Shown piece by piece: positions 1-10,610 of a stretch of DNA of 64,000 nt. The DNA comes from Porodaedalea pini (taxonomy: Eukaryota; Basidiomycota; Agaricomycetes; Hymenochaetales; Hymenochaetaceae). The notes beneath the pieces are model-generated. The model saw only the letters and a list, made by a program, of their open reading frames with translations, was not told the origin of the DNA and ran no database searches. Location: the NCBI GenBank assembly GCA_002794775.1, contig NBAY01000040.1, positions 1 to 64,000 of the forward strand. The letters are read 5' to 3'. Each line of letters begins with the position of its first letter. Positions within the stretch are counted from its first letter, which is position 1. The position numbers and the translations under genes are program-made.

Positions 1-340
1 ACTGAACTGTTTGTCGAAGGAAATCCCAAAGCAAAACTCTTATGCCGAAAGCCTGCTTATATTTCCTTGACATCTCAAACAACCTCCTGTCACTAAATGA
101 TTTCTACGACCTGGCATAACTCTCTGTTCTCATGTGAGCTCCTTGCACATATCAAAGCTTTGTAGTCTAGCTCTTTATGGCAGATTGAGAATCTTGACGA
201 AGATTTTACGTATAACAACATTGATAATTTTAGCTTCCTCGTGGTCAGCCAACGTTGTGATGCTCGTTTGCTGAATTCAGGTCCATACTCTTTGGGGATT
301 CAATACTTTCTCGTCATGCCACTACCCATTCTCTCGTCTC
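1..340. other. No recognised gene at window start
   Basis: I see no convincing open frame or known motif here. It may hold upstream exons or the promoter of the small gene that starts near 341, because the frame at 341 could belong to a gene extending further left. AT-rich, with no repeat shared with the rest of the window. Confidence 0.4.
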
Positions 341-805
341 ATGCCAGTATCTGCAGTGTATTCAGGGACAGACGACGCAGTTAAGCCCGACACATCCTTC
401 GGCGACACGTCCCACTATTGGCGTTGGTTCCGAGTCTCTCACACTGACTTTCTCCGTGTTCTTTCTATTATCCTACAAGGCCTGGTGAGTTTGCCTTTTT
501 TTATTAGTTTTTTTTTTTCTCTGGATTTCCATAGACAAGTGCGCTTAATACGGAAAGGTAATCTCAGTAATTTCAGGATGACTCGAGTCCTGTAGCAATT
601 TCCAGATCGTAGACTACCCTCTCTCAATCAGAGAACCTTGTCTGACAGGGCGATTGCGGAGCGGCTGTGCAACAAGGTTCCCTTCAAGCTCAGAGATCAT
701 AGCTCGATCATGTCACTTGTTAGAACAAAAGGGCAGCTCCCACTGCGAGATCTAATTCCTGATGAGGAACGGTCGGAGAACTCAATGCATGACTTCTGCG
801 TTTGA
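341..805 (+). CDS. Small hypothetical gene, three exons
   Basis: Unrecognised protein. Exons 341-484, 577-608 and 649-805 join in one frame (333 nt, 110 aa plus TGA). The two introns are 92 nt (GTGAGT...TTCAG) and 40 nt (GTAGAC...GACAG). The product starts MPVSAVYSGTDD and ends MHDFCV. It has no obvious signal peptide or membrane segment and looks hydrophilic and soluble. The main support is that a phase-2/phase-1 join across a very short intron keeps 111 codons open; each exon alone would be unremarkable. The true start may lie upstream, since no TATA box is visible. It could also be the tail of a decayed gene. Function unknown. Confidence 0.35.
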
Positions 806-1230
806 AATGAAAGGTATGTCCTCTTGTAATATTAATGGCTGCTTGAACTCCGGCCTGAGAACCTCTGACCAACACAATCTCAAGCACATAAAACAAGGGC
901 AGATACGATCTTATAATTACTTACCGTAATCAGAACGCTCACGCTCACACAAATACAGCGATGCATGTATAACATCTCTCTCATCGCTTGATCATCGCGT
1001 GCTTCTTTCTAAGACAGGATAAGTGGCCAGGGCTCAGTTTGGCACGATGCTCCGGCGTCTCGGCTTTTTAATCACTAGTAAACAATCTTCACGGTTTCAT
1101 GCCTTCTTCATCAATGATTTCTCGATTTGACTTCGGGTTTAATGCCACCTGATTCGGGTCGGCGCAATGGAAGAGACTGACGTTGGCTTCTTGTTATAAG
1201 TCCAATGGCCCTCCCGACGCGTAGATTACA
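806..1230. other. Intergenic, no gene seen
   Basis: No open frame of substance and no recognisable repeat. It ends at the putative core promoter of the next gene. Confidence 0.4.
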
Positions 1231-1238
1231 TATAAAAG
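1231..1238 (+). promoter_or_regulatory. TATA box (TATAAAAG)
   Basis: TATAAAAG followed by GCGCATGG lies about 100 nt upstream of the ATG at 1,335. The related gene at 9,245 has a matching ATTAAAAGGCGGATG about 75 nt before its ATG, so the core promoter as well as the N-terminus is shared. Assignment is by position and motif only. Confidence 0.5.
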
Positions 1239-1334
1239 GCGCATGGAAAGCCAGAAGCTCAACATTGCCATCCTTTCATCCGGGGCGACCTTCACTACCC
1301 AAGACCTACTGTATTCACAACTACGTTACTCTCA

Positions 1335-2777
1335 ATGCCTCCTTCTCAAATTGACACCGCACTCGCAGGCAAGGTTGTTTCTCACTTGAACACAGTCTAC
1401 TCAGTGTTGTGCGACGCAAGTCTCTCCAACTCGATATACGATCTCTCCTCCGGACGTATACCGGGATCGATCGCTGTCGTAGCTGGAACGCCACTCGAGC
1501 GCCTACTCGAAGACCTTGCGCCTGTTCCCTTTGCAACTCCAGAGGTGCGACGCGAGAAAAATATAAGCCCTTGTGAGCTGTGCACAAAGAATCATCAAGG
1601 TATTCGTACATCGTTACTCTGCCCATGCTTTATTCAAGACTAATGACGGCCTGATTTCTTAGTGCATCATCATGTCTGGAGCCAACGCCGAAGTTATGCG
1701 AGAAATGCAGGAGTCATGGGATGACACAGTGTGCACTGAAGGTGAGCTCTTGCAGTCTTACAGCCATTTTCATAAGTCCTGCGACACGTGCATGTCACGT
1801 GAAGTGAGCCGTGTCAGAGCCAAAGTGTCGAAAAATTAGAATGAATGCCTATTTTCTCTGTGAATTCTGCACAGTACCTGCTCATTAAGTACTCAAAAAA
1901 AAAGGCATGGTTCTCAGGAGCAGAAATATGTAAAATAGGGAGCAATAAATTGACTGTGTAGGTGGGTGGAGATCAAACAAGTGCAGCTGGTCTGTTCTCT
2001 CACCCATTTCCACCGAGATTCAAAAATTATGGTTCCCCTACATCTATCTATAAAATTCTTTCCCATGACTGTAAATTAAGTATATGACTATATCAACAGC
2101 TCCTGAAAGTTTGAAGCCAATCCATTCAGTATTCATGGTCCAGCAGCAACATTTGTGTTCTACTCTGCAAGACCTGTTGTGAGAAAAGGAGGGTGGAAAG
2201 AGCTTGAAGTGGAACACAAATCTTGCTGCTGCACCATGAATACTGAATGGATTGGCTTCAAACTTGCAGGAGCTGTTGATATAGTCATATACTTAATTTA
2301 CAGTCACAGGAAAGAATTTTATAGATAGATGTAGGGGAACCATAATTTTTGAATCTCGGTGGAAATGGGTGAGAGAACAGACCAGCTGCACTTGTTTGAT
2401 CTCCACCCACCTACACAGTCAATTTATTGCTCCCTATTTTACATATTTCTGCTCCTGAGAACCATGCCTTTTTTTTGAGTACTTAATGAGCAGGTACTGT
2501 GCAGAATTTACAGAGAAAATAGGCATTCATTCTAATTTTTCGACATTTTGGCTCTGATGCGGCTCACTTCACGTGACATGCACGTGTCGCAGGACTTATG
2601 AAAATGGCTGTAATTGACGACGATGTCAAGCATGTTCCAGATCTCTTGCATTTTGTCCCTAGAATGTCCCCAGGAATGAGCAACAGCTTGTTCCCACCCA
2701 TATTGAGGCTCAGCAAGGAACCGAGGTTGTCGCTAATGGTTATCAAACTCCTTCAACAGTCCAACTTCACATTGTAG
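1335..2777 (+). CDS. Hypothetical gene with a foldback element in an intron
   Basis: Unrecognised. The N-terminus (MPPSQIDTALAGKV, then GSIAVVAGT near residue 50) is clearly related to the reading frame at 9,245. A coherent model is exon 1 from 1,335 to about 1,542 (donor GTGCGA), exon 2 about 1,663-1,740 (after TTCTTAG, encoding MSGANAEVMREMQESW), then a donor GTGAGCTC at 1,742. The 850-bp foldback element (1,761-2,610) follows. The acceptor TTCCAG lies shortly after it, and a last exon runs to TAG at 2,775-2,777 (LLHFVPRMSPGM). Without the element that intron would be about 47 nt, normal for this genome. The exon 1 donor is the weakest part: a GTATTC donor further on gives a short out-of-frame tail. 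It may be a pseudogene. Confidence 0.35.
1761..2610. mobile_element. Foldback MITE, family A, copy 1
   Basis: An 850-bp, nearly fully self-complementary element. The left end reads CAGCCATTTTCATAAGTCC and the right end is its reverse complement ending AAAATGGCTG. It is flanked by TA (1,759-1,760 and 2,611-2,612). The arms of roughly 380-400 bp flank a loop of about 70 nt containing GCAAGACCTGTTGTGAG. A CAG-starting terminus with TA target duplication is typical of MITEs moved by Tc1/mariner/pogo-like transposases. There is no coding capacity. Other copies lie at 4,523-5,372 and 50,187-51,035, with a half copy ending at 32,608. Confidence 0.9.
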
Positions 2778-3299
2778 GCTTATATGTCGACGTCTTGATG
2801 AATTTCTGCTGACCCTTGACTCCTTGAACCCTCGCAGCGAAGAGATTGCCGTTACGAATTACGCTGTTAACAACCATATGCATCATTTTGTGTACCACAG
2901 TGGCTTTTAGTGACTTCCTATTTTCCCACCGTTTGATTAGTCTGCATGGCACGTAGAGGGCTGCTTGTCGCTTCGTGGCATCAAAATCTGTACAAGAAAA
3001 CGTATGCTTTTCCGACCGTGCTTAGCTGAGGCACTTCACCGTGGTAAGAAAGCAGGATGTCTGTGCCGCCTATAAGTTCAATACATCCTCAGGATAGAAG
3101 AAAAAAAGCCTGCGGCGTATTTCAAGATCATAATATTGTCAGCCGGCCGGCCCTTTTCAATAAAGTACCGACATACACCTACATATCAGACAGAGCGGAC
3201 ACACCGTTTTGAAACTTAACGTCTCGGTGCAGAAGGTCAGAGTCTATAATGTTGTGTATCTCCCTAAAAAGAAAATAAGTGAGAGCCTTTCGATGGTAG
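2778..3299. other. Intergenic between converging gene ends
   Basis: I see nothing codable. It lies between the end of the gene starting at 1,335 and the 3' end of the TUP1-like fragment, and probably holds their 3' UTRs. Confidence 0.4.
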
Positions 3300-4520
3300 T
3301 CAGGAAAACTGACATAACTTCACTTGCATGTCGCCAATTCCACTTGCAAGTATTTCACCAACGGGACTAAGGAAAATCGAGACGACCGAATCATCATGGG
3401 TTCGGAGCATGAGCTTCACTTGCCTAGCGCCATGTTCCCAGAACTGAATGATGTGATCTCCCGACCCGTGCTTGAGCCATCGCCCTTCATGGTTCATCAC
3501 GAAATAATCATTGGGTGCGGCATAGTTCAGTGTGTTCACTCTCGCGTGTTCACCACATTCTCCTGTGAGAATCGCATCACATCCCTTAACGAGAACGGCT
3601 GTATGGCCTTTCGATGACGTTCCAGTGGAGAGGGCCTCTTTGTGGATGTGTTTGTCTATGAGTGTGCTAATGTCCCACGACTTGAGTGTATTATCGAGGC
3701 TCGCAGTCACAATACGCCTCCCGTCCTGCGTGAATGTGACTGAATAAACGGAATGCTGGTGACCTTGGAAACGTTCAACGAGATTCCCAGTCTTTGTGTC
3801 CCAGATACGCACGACTCTGTCGAGTGCACCGGCTGCGACAAAACTCTCGTCAGGGGAGATTGCAACGCTCGTCAAGCTGGCGTCGATGCCAAAAGTCTTG
3901 TTATCTCTCAAGATCTTCCGCCTTCCGGTCTCCATATCCAAAATGCAAGCGGCCCGGTCTCCAGATCCAGTAACAATAATTCTCCCATTTTTTGAGAGAT
4001 CAAGCGAATATATATCTTGCTGGTGGTCCTTAAAGATTTGTTTCACGCAGTGTCTTGCGATGTCCCAGATCTATAGAGTTCAGATCATTTTTGCAATGGC
4101 AAAGAGATGAAGGAACGTCAGAAAGCCGCAGCTCACCCTGATCTTCTTGTCTTCATAACCAGCCACCAGAAATTTGCCGTCATGGCTAAAACAGATATCC
4201 CGTATGTAAGGTTCATTCGCTTGGCTCATACTGCTGTGGTTCAGGATGCTGGAGGACCAGTTTGTGTCAGTGACATAGTCACTGTTATATATTAAGGAAC
4301 GCCACAAACCATACTATCTGTCCTGTTTTTGTATCGTAAATTTGGGCTATATGGTTACATCCTGTGGCAAGATAATTTCCATCGGTAGAAAATCGCATGG
4401 AGAACACCTCGCTGAAATAAATCAGTGTTTTGTTCTGAACGGGAATAAATGAATTCGCAAACCTTTGATGATTCAATGTATGAGCGTGATCAACATGTGA
4501 TATACGCTTCAATGTCGAAT
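3300..4520 (-). pseudogene. TUP1: TUP1-like WD40 corepressor, C-terminal part only
   Basis: Encodes the WD40 propeller of a Tup1-type general transcriptional corepressor, which in intact form binds Ssn6/Cyc8 through an N-terminal coiled coil and represses many genes in the nucleus. Minus-strand exons recognisable: about 4,520-4,467 (HTLNHQ), about 4,411-4,310 (FSTDGNYLATGCN, AQIYDTKTG), about 4,290-4,137 (YIRDICFSHDGKF) and 4,070-3,300 (the remaining blades, e.g. SLDLSKNGRIIVTGSGDRAA and TSVAISPDESFVAAGALD, stop at 3,300). The order of blades matches Tup1. The glutamine-rich N-terminal domain is missing because a foldback element begins at 4,523, so tetramerisation and Ssn6 binding would be lost. 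Blades 5-6 are diverged and one exon junction (about 4,290-4,310) implies an implausibly short intron. Probably a dead duplicate; a functional TUP1 is expected elsewhere. Confidence 0.75.
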
Positions 4521-4522
4521 TT

Positions 4523-5372
4523 ACAGCCTTTTTCATAAGTCCTGCGACACGTGCATGTCACATGAAATGAGCCGCGTCAGAGCCAAAGTGTCGAAAAATT
4601 AGAATGAATGCCTATTTTCTCTGTGAATTCTGCACAGAACCTGCTCATTAAGTACTCAAAAAAAAGGCACGGTTCTCAGGAGAAGAAATATGTAAAATAG
4701 GGAGCAATACATTGACTGTGTAGGTGGGTGGAGATCAAACAAGTGCAGCTGGTCTGTTCTCTCACCCATTTCCACTGAGATTCAAAAATTATGGCTCCCC
4801 TACATCTATCTATAAAATTCTTTCCCATGACTGTAAATTAAGTATATGACTATACCAACATCTCCTGAAAGTTTGGAGCCAATCCATTCAGTATTCATGG
4901 TCCAGCAGCAAGATTTGTGTTCCACTTCAAGCTCTTTCCACCCTCCTTTTCTCACAACAGGTCTTGCAGAGTAGAACACAAATGTTGCTGCTGGACCATG
5001 AATACTGAATGGATTGGCTCCAAACTTTCAGGAGATGTTGGTATAGTCATATACTTAATTTACAGTCATGGGAAAGAATTTTATAGATAGATGTAGGGGA
5101 ACCATAATTTTTGAATCTCAGTGGAAATGGGTGAGAGAACAGACCAGCTGCACTTGTTTGATCTCCACCCGCCTACACAGTCAATGTATTGCTCCCTATT
5201 TTACATATTTCTTCTCCTGAGAACCGTGCCTTTTTTTTGAGTACTTAATGAGCAGGTTCTGTGCAGAATTCACAGAGAAAATAGGCATTCATTCTAATTT
5301 TTCGACACTTTGGCTCTGACGCGGCTCATTTCACATGACATGCACGTGTCGCAGGACTTATGAAAAAGGCTG
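4523..5372. mobile_element. Foldback MITE, family A, copy 2
   Basis: 850 bp with TA on both sides (4,521-4,522; 5,373-5,374). The ends match copy 1 (CAGCC...GGCTG) with a few substitutions. The central loop runs in the opposite orientation to copy 1: here the CTCTTTCCACCCTCC stretch precedes AACAGGTCTTGCAGAG. It truncates the TUP1-like gene on its left and lies about 160 bp beyond the 3' end of the kinase pseudogene on its right. Confidence 0.9.
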
Positions 5373-5530
5373 TAGGCTAGAAGACGAAGTCTTCGAATGT
5401 ATGTCCTTACGAAAACCACCGCTCAAGAGTGGAGGAAGTGTTCCCATATATGTATCTTGCAGCCACAGCAGCGACGATGAAGAGGTTAGTGCGATTGATT
5501 CTCCTGAATCCAGATACAGCTTGTGCGACT

Positions 5531-8006
5531 CTAGCATCGTGTCACCTGTAATTGCCATGAAGAGAATTTGCGATGAGGAAAGGCCGAAACATAAGTCGGG
5601 GAGGACAGACCTCTAGTTTTCTTGATGCTTGTCTGTTGTATTTCCTGCAAGTCCCTGTCACCTTGAGATCCGCAAAACTTCTCTTGCGCTAGCAGGAATT
5701 TAGCGTGTTCCATCTCACCCAAAACAAACACCATGCGTGGGCGACTAGCTGGATTGTGATTCCAGCATGCCAGACAAATTTTCTTGATCGCATCTTCGGC
5801 TTCCGAATCAACATCCACAGAGGTACGTGGTGGAAACGAAGGCAACTCATGCCTTGTTATAGCTGCTATAACTTGTATATCCAAGAGAGACGCGTAAGGA
5901 CGTTGGCGGAAATACAGTTCCTTCAGTTCCTCAAGTCAACATTTTGGAGCAGGGCTTTAACAAGATAACAACAAGATAGCTCACAAAGATGGTCATGCCA
6001 AATTCCCACACGTCCGACTTCACCGTATGCCCCATGGAATGTCCATGTAGCAGCCCAGGTGATGTGAGCAGTTCATAGGCGAGGTACTGTGATGTCCCTC
6101 TAATTCCCGTACTGATATTGGCTAAGCTCCGGCTTGCAGCGATCATACAGGAACATCCAAAGTCACAAATGAGAGCATCCCTGGATTCAGATACAAGGAC
6201 ATTATCCTAATGCACCTTGGTAAATTGAAAACGTGCCATCCAAAATCAACCTACATACCGATTTTATGTCCGAATGGATCACTCCTTGCTCATGAAGGTA
6301 CGCAAGACCTCGAGCGATGCCAACAAGCTGAAATCTTGTGAATAAAAATGCCTGATGGTTCAAAGAACACGTGCATACCAGATGTGTCAAATCACATTCT
6401 GGGTACGAGTTGACATACAGTGACTCAAAAAACTGTTGCAATGATCGGCGCATTTTGGTCATTTCGCATATATCTCCGCAACAATTGTAGCTATACACAA
6501 ATAAAAATTATTTTTGGAAAGCTGTACATCGTAGCTTTCGAATGGTATGCATAGTGTTGTGTGCCTCAAAACACTGATGAAGTTATGGGTCGGCAAATGT
6601 GATCAAACATTGCAACAGTTTTTTGGCTGTTAGAATTGAAGTACATAATTCATCAATAACTCCTCAAATTCAGATCTTTTTTCTTTGAAACTTTTTGTGG
6701 TAGTATTATTGTGCATTATGGTCAATATGTATGAGTTTCATGATGATTGGTTGCGAAGAGACTGTACAGTGAGCCAAGCCAGTTTCTGGTGATCTGGCCC
6801 AGAAAAGGCCACTTTGGATACTAAATGCACTATAGAAAATCAACCACTGACCGGATTCTCTTGAAACCTTCTATGAGCCATATAGAAGTGCACTCATACA
6901 TGTGATTGGATTATTGAAGTATTGTGGTCAGTATAAAATAAGATAATGTTCCTTCAATCAGTTTGCATCAAATTTTGGCTTTAGTCTGGGCCTTTTGAAG
7001 ATGAATTGAGCATACAGCCATCTGGAGTAACTTAACCAACTTCATGAAATATTACTGTGTAGCAGTTTTATATTACACAGTGTGTAGAAAGTTTCAAGAG
7101 AATCCGGTCAGTGGTTGATTTTCTATAGTGCATTTAGTATCCAAAGTGGCCTTTTCTGGGCCAGATCACCAGAAACTGGCTTGGCTCACTGTACAGTCTC
7201 TTCGCAACCAATCATCATGAAACTCATACATATTGACCATAATGCACAATAATACTACCACAAAAAGTTTCAAAGAAAAAAGATCTGAATTTGAGGAGTT
7301 ATTGATGAATTATGTACTTCAATTCTAACAGCCAAAAAACTGTTGCAATGTTTGATCACATTTGCCGACCCATAACTTCATCAGTGTTTTGAGGCACACA
7401 ACACTATGCATACCATTCGAAAGCTACGATGTACAGCTTTCCAAAAATAATTTTTATTTGTGTATAGCTACAATTGTTGCGGAGATATATGCGAAATGAC
7501 CAAAATGCGCCGATCATTGCAACAGTTTTTTGAGTCACTGTAGGTCCAAGCTGATCCCTTGTCCATCCATTCCGACACGAGCAATGGATAACCAGTTGTG
7601 CTGTCGATAGCATAGCCTAGTAGGGAAAGAATATTAGGGTGCCTAAGCTTCGCCCAAACGTATATCTCTTTCTCGAAGAGCTGAAACGCTATTATTTAGA
7701 AATTCATCGTCGCATGAGGCGCGGTATGATCCTTACGAGCTTTATATCTTCCCTCAAGTAGAAGCGCAGACGTTTGATGGCTACCTTGATCTTGCCTCGG
7801 TTGGTGAGTACGCAACGTGCCTTAGAAACATCTCCATATGCGCCTCCTCGGACGACTTTGGCCTCCCTAAAGGTGATGCGGCCCGAAAGATCGAGATGAG
7901 TCAGTTCTGCAAGTATCGCAGGTACGACACAAAGCAACGGATTTGAGTCTTCTGGAGACACTTCATGATCAGAGTCAGAGTCTACCTGGCCCATAGACGT
8001 AGACAT
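5531..8006 (-). pseudogene. TKL-like Ser/Thr protein kinase, split by a MITE
   Basis: A protein kinase of the type expanded in mushroom-forming fungi. Minus-strand order: an N-lobe exon from 8,006 with the glycine loop GGAYGDV and VAIKRL lysine; an exon from 7,680 with LRHPNILSLLGYA and PLLVSEWM; then HSDIKS (catalytic loop, HSD rather than HRD), DNVLVS, CDFGCS, the P+1 region GTSQYLAYELL, KSDVWEFGM, and NPASRPRM with a short C-tail ending at 5,531. A 1,123-bp foldback element (6,418-7,540) sits inside the second exon, between codons for SAWT and YVNSYPEC. Without it and one TA the frame is continuous. Introns are GT-AG and short. The core catalytic motifs survive, so disruption looks recent, but the uninterrupted protein cannot be made unless the insert is spliced out. 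Confidence 0.8.
6418..7540. mobile_element. Foldback MITE, family B, in a kinase exon
   Basis: 1,123 bp, inverted arms of about 450 bp around an unpaired centre of about 200 nt, TA on both sides (6,416-6,417; 7,541-7,542). The ends are CAGTGACTCAAAAAACTG and its complement, unrelated to family A beyond the leading CAG. It resembles Tc1/mariner-type terminal repeats. No coding capacity. Only copy in the window. Confidence 0.88.
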
Positions 8007-8157
8007 TACTCAGAGCAGAATGAGAAAGAGATTGTATCGCTTCAACAAAGAGAGTTTCATTTTAACTTCTGAGATTTAACTCGCGAGTGTTTGCTGGAGA
8101 AAAGATGCTGACAAAGTCAGACTTTACACGTGTCAAAATAGATTACGTGATCTCTGC

Positions 8158-8478
8158 TTGACCACCACTTCCTCCCAGTGTCCCAGACAATCGTACTCTC
8201 ATTTACTTGGACGCCCCATTGCCATCTCCGATGAACACTCGTATCTCTGTGTTCAGGAGTCTGTGATACTTCATGAATATAAGAAGACTCAGAAGCCAGC
8301 CGTACAACAGTCTGACGCCACCGGTGTCGATTTAGCGAGTTTGTTAACAAAGAAAGGTCGAGATGAGAACAAGTCTCTCAATGATGGAGGAAAGCTTGAA
8401 AATTGGTTTGTGAAGCAATATGCGTCCACCGTGGAAGCAGTGGGAGTCCGTATCTCGAAGCTCGTCGAAATCTGGTGA
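8158..8478 (+). CDS. Possible exon of an unknown gene
   Basis: A 106-codon open frame with a protein-like second half (DLASLLTKKGRDENKS, LENWFVKQY). No domain recognised and no splice partners identified. It could be an exon of a decayed gene between the kinase (minus) and the gene starting at 9,245. The rest of 8,007-9,160 shows only a short TTA microsatellite near 8,752-8,770. Confidence 0.2.
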   Translation: MTTTSSQCPRQSYSHLLGRPIAISDEHSYLCVQESVILHEYKKTQKPAVQQSDATGVDLASLLTKKGRDENKSLNDGGKLENWFVKQYASTVEAVGVRISKLVEIW

Positions 8479-9164
8479 AGGTACAATACTCCGATTGCCA
8501 ACTGCAACACCGGTAATGGGGGGCATACTGCAGAGATACAGTTGTACGCGCTTGCAAGCTGAAAGGACTCTAGACTCTATACTTTCAAGTAGAGATCCGA
8601 TGGCCGTGGCCTTCGAATCAGAACTGTATGAGTGTAACTATACTCATGCAGTGAATTTCTGCATGTGCGTGTCTCTCATCATTGCATGGTAAGTTTGCAT
8701 ACCATGAGCCATTCATAAGTCCATCACCTTCCAGACCTTTAGATTCATTAATGTTATTATTATTATTATTTTTAATCGAGGCTCGGCTGATTCGAAGAAA
8801 AGCCAGTACATTAGTCCCTACCATTGTATTTTGCCTGAAGAGAGCCTCGTGTCATGCATATGGTTGCTGTTTTACGGCTGACCAATCTACACCAGTAGGA
8901 AGTCGAGTGGTCGGCCTCGTGGACCTTTTCTTTTCTCCCTTTGACTTCTGACCCTTTAAAATCACATCTCTCCTAATCACCGACTTCATATGCATCATCT
9001 GCGTCATATCCTTTTCATTTTTGCCTTCGTATCGGCTTCATCCTGGCTTTCATTTTAAGCTTCATATTGGAGTTCATTTCATTCATCACCGCCAACCTGG
9101 ACTTTTCAGGGATTCTCTCCTATCGGTCTTTATCAAACGCGATTCGAGTTCTTCCCGCCGGCGC

Positions 9165-9171
9165 ATTAAAA
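9165..9171 (+). promoter_or_regulatory. TATA-like element (ATTAAAA)
   Basis: ATTAAAAGGCGGATG about 75 nt before the ATG at 9,245. It parallels TATAAAAGGCGCATG upstream of the related gene at 1,335. Position and shared sequence are the only evidence. Confidence 0.4.
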
Positions 9172-9244
9172 GGCGGATGCGAGCCAGATGGACATCGGCT
9201 CTCACAATCCGCACTTACCCACTAATCTAATCCACTAGCACATT

Positions 9245-9398
9245 ATGCCTGCCCCTCAAATTGACACTGAACTCGCCAACAAAATCTTGACGCCGGTGGA
9301 TGCAGTCTACCCGGTTTCAACTGACGTTGCCCTCCTCAGCACGCTATACGCCATCTTCTCTGGCACTGCACCTGGTTCAGTTGCTGTGGTCGCAGGAA
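9245..9398 (+). pseudogene. 5' part of a gene broken by two insertions
   Basis: The start (MPAPQIDTELANKI, GSVAVVAG) is related to the gene at 1,335. The coding frame meets the giant palindrome at 9,399 after GTC GCA GGA A. If the palindrome with one CAGGAA copy and the Ty3 element with one GACCC copy are ignored, the same frame stays open through 22,113-22,209 and into 28,457-29,111 without a stop. The three pieces thus appear to be one gene. The protein family is not recognised. Reading on past 9,398 into the palindrome gives a stop at 9,454. Confidence 0.55.
9393..9398. repeat. Target-site repeat CAGGAA, left of palindrome
   Basis: CAGGAA directly abuts the left terminus CACTTCAGG. The same six bases follow the right terminus at 22,107-22,112. 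The right flank continues ACACTTCA, so a longer imperfect duplication (CAGGAA-CACTTCA against CAGGAAACACTTCA) is an alternative reading. Confidence 0.6.
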
Positions 9399-9475
9399 CA
9401 CTTCAGGCTACCCCTCTGAGCAGACCAAGTAGGTCTATTCATACACACAACTAATTGACCATTTAGGTATTGAGC

Positions 9476-9715
9476 CTGGGCGTGCCCAATCCGCTGGGCA
9501 CTCCCAGTGGGTGCGGGTTGGGTGTGCCCAATTTTTTTTACTGTGGGAAAGTTGGGTGCACCCAGATCATTTGGGCACTCCCAACTGGGCCTGCCCAGTT
9601 TTTGGGCACTCCCAACCGGGCCTGCCCAGTTTTTGGGCACACCCAGTGGGAGTGCCCTGGGAGTGCCCAGATATGTCACTGTCACTGACTGTCTGGGGGA
9701 CTTTTGGGCACACCC
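9476..9715. repeat. Subterminal TGGG-N4-CCCA cluster, left
   Basis: Dense copies of hyphenated palindromes TGGGCACTCCCA, TGGGTGTGCCCA, TGGGCACACCCA and TGGGAGTGCCCA near the left terminus, mirrored at 21,785-22,030. The four middle bases vary while TGGG/CCCA is kept. Placement just inside both termini suggests transposase or host-factor binding sites (inference). Confidence 0.7.
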
Positions 9716-10610
9716 AATTTGTTTTTGCCATAAAATCTAGGGGCTTTATAAATGTTGTATTTTATTGTTTTTGATCCTACAATTTAGTGATCTTGCTATT
9801 GACCATTGGCATGAATTGAATTTTGGTCAAGATTAGTCTGCATCAGACAGGAAAGAATGCTGAGCATGCTAGACACACAGGACAAAAAGATATTTGTTGC
9901 TATTAGAAAGACTAAGATAATAAAAATAATAGAGATAGTATTGAACAGTTCTATATACTGTAAGACAAATGGAGAAATAGGGAAATTGTACAGCAGTATG
10001 AGAGAAATGAAAATAAATATGAGTCAGCTAAAAGTGTAATGACTACTTAAGAAATCATTAATGATATTCTAACATTAAACATTGGGAATCAAGCTCCAGC
10101 ATTCTAACTATATTAGAGAGATTATATGTCATAGGCTCTATGAGAAGTTCTAACTAGAGTGACATAGCTGCACTGGACACTTAAGTAGAGCAATTGAAAA
10201 CTGAACAAGTGCAAAGGTCTGATACATTAGGATTAGTTTGAATGCCCAAGTAGAATAGAGAGTATAAACTAAGAGGGAAACTGAGATAGAAATGTAGAAA
10301 GAGTGTAAGCCCACTAGAGCATTCTTATCATTTCTAACATGTTGCTGACCTTCTGAACATCATAACATAACTTTGAGATACTAAGCATCTAACACTCTGA
10401 GATACACAAAGTATCAATACAGTGTAAAATCCTAGGATGAAGAGAACAAGAAAGGGAAGAGATTTGAAGTTAAAATGAAAGAGAGACTTGAAAGCAGTCA
10501 GACTTGAGCTGTGCTCAAATATCAGGCCTGGACTACTAAGCTTAAAAGATTAGATATGACTAGTTGACTGTATCTAAATCTTTTACAGGTACCTAGTTGA
10601 GTATACTCAG

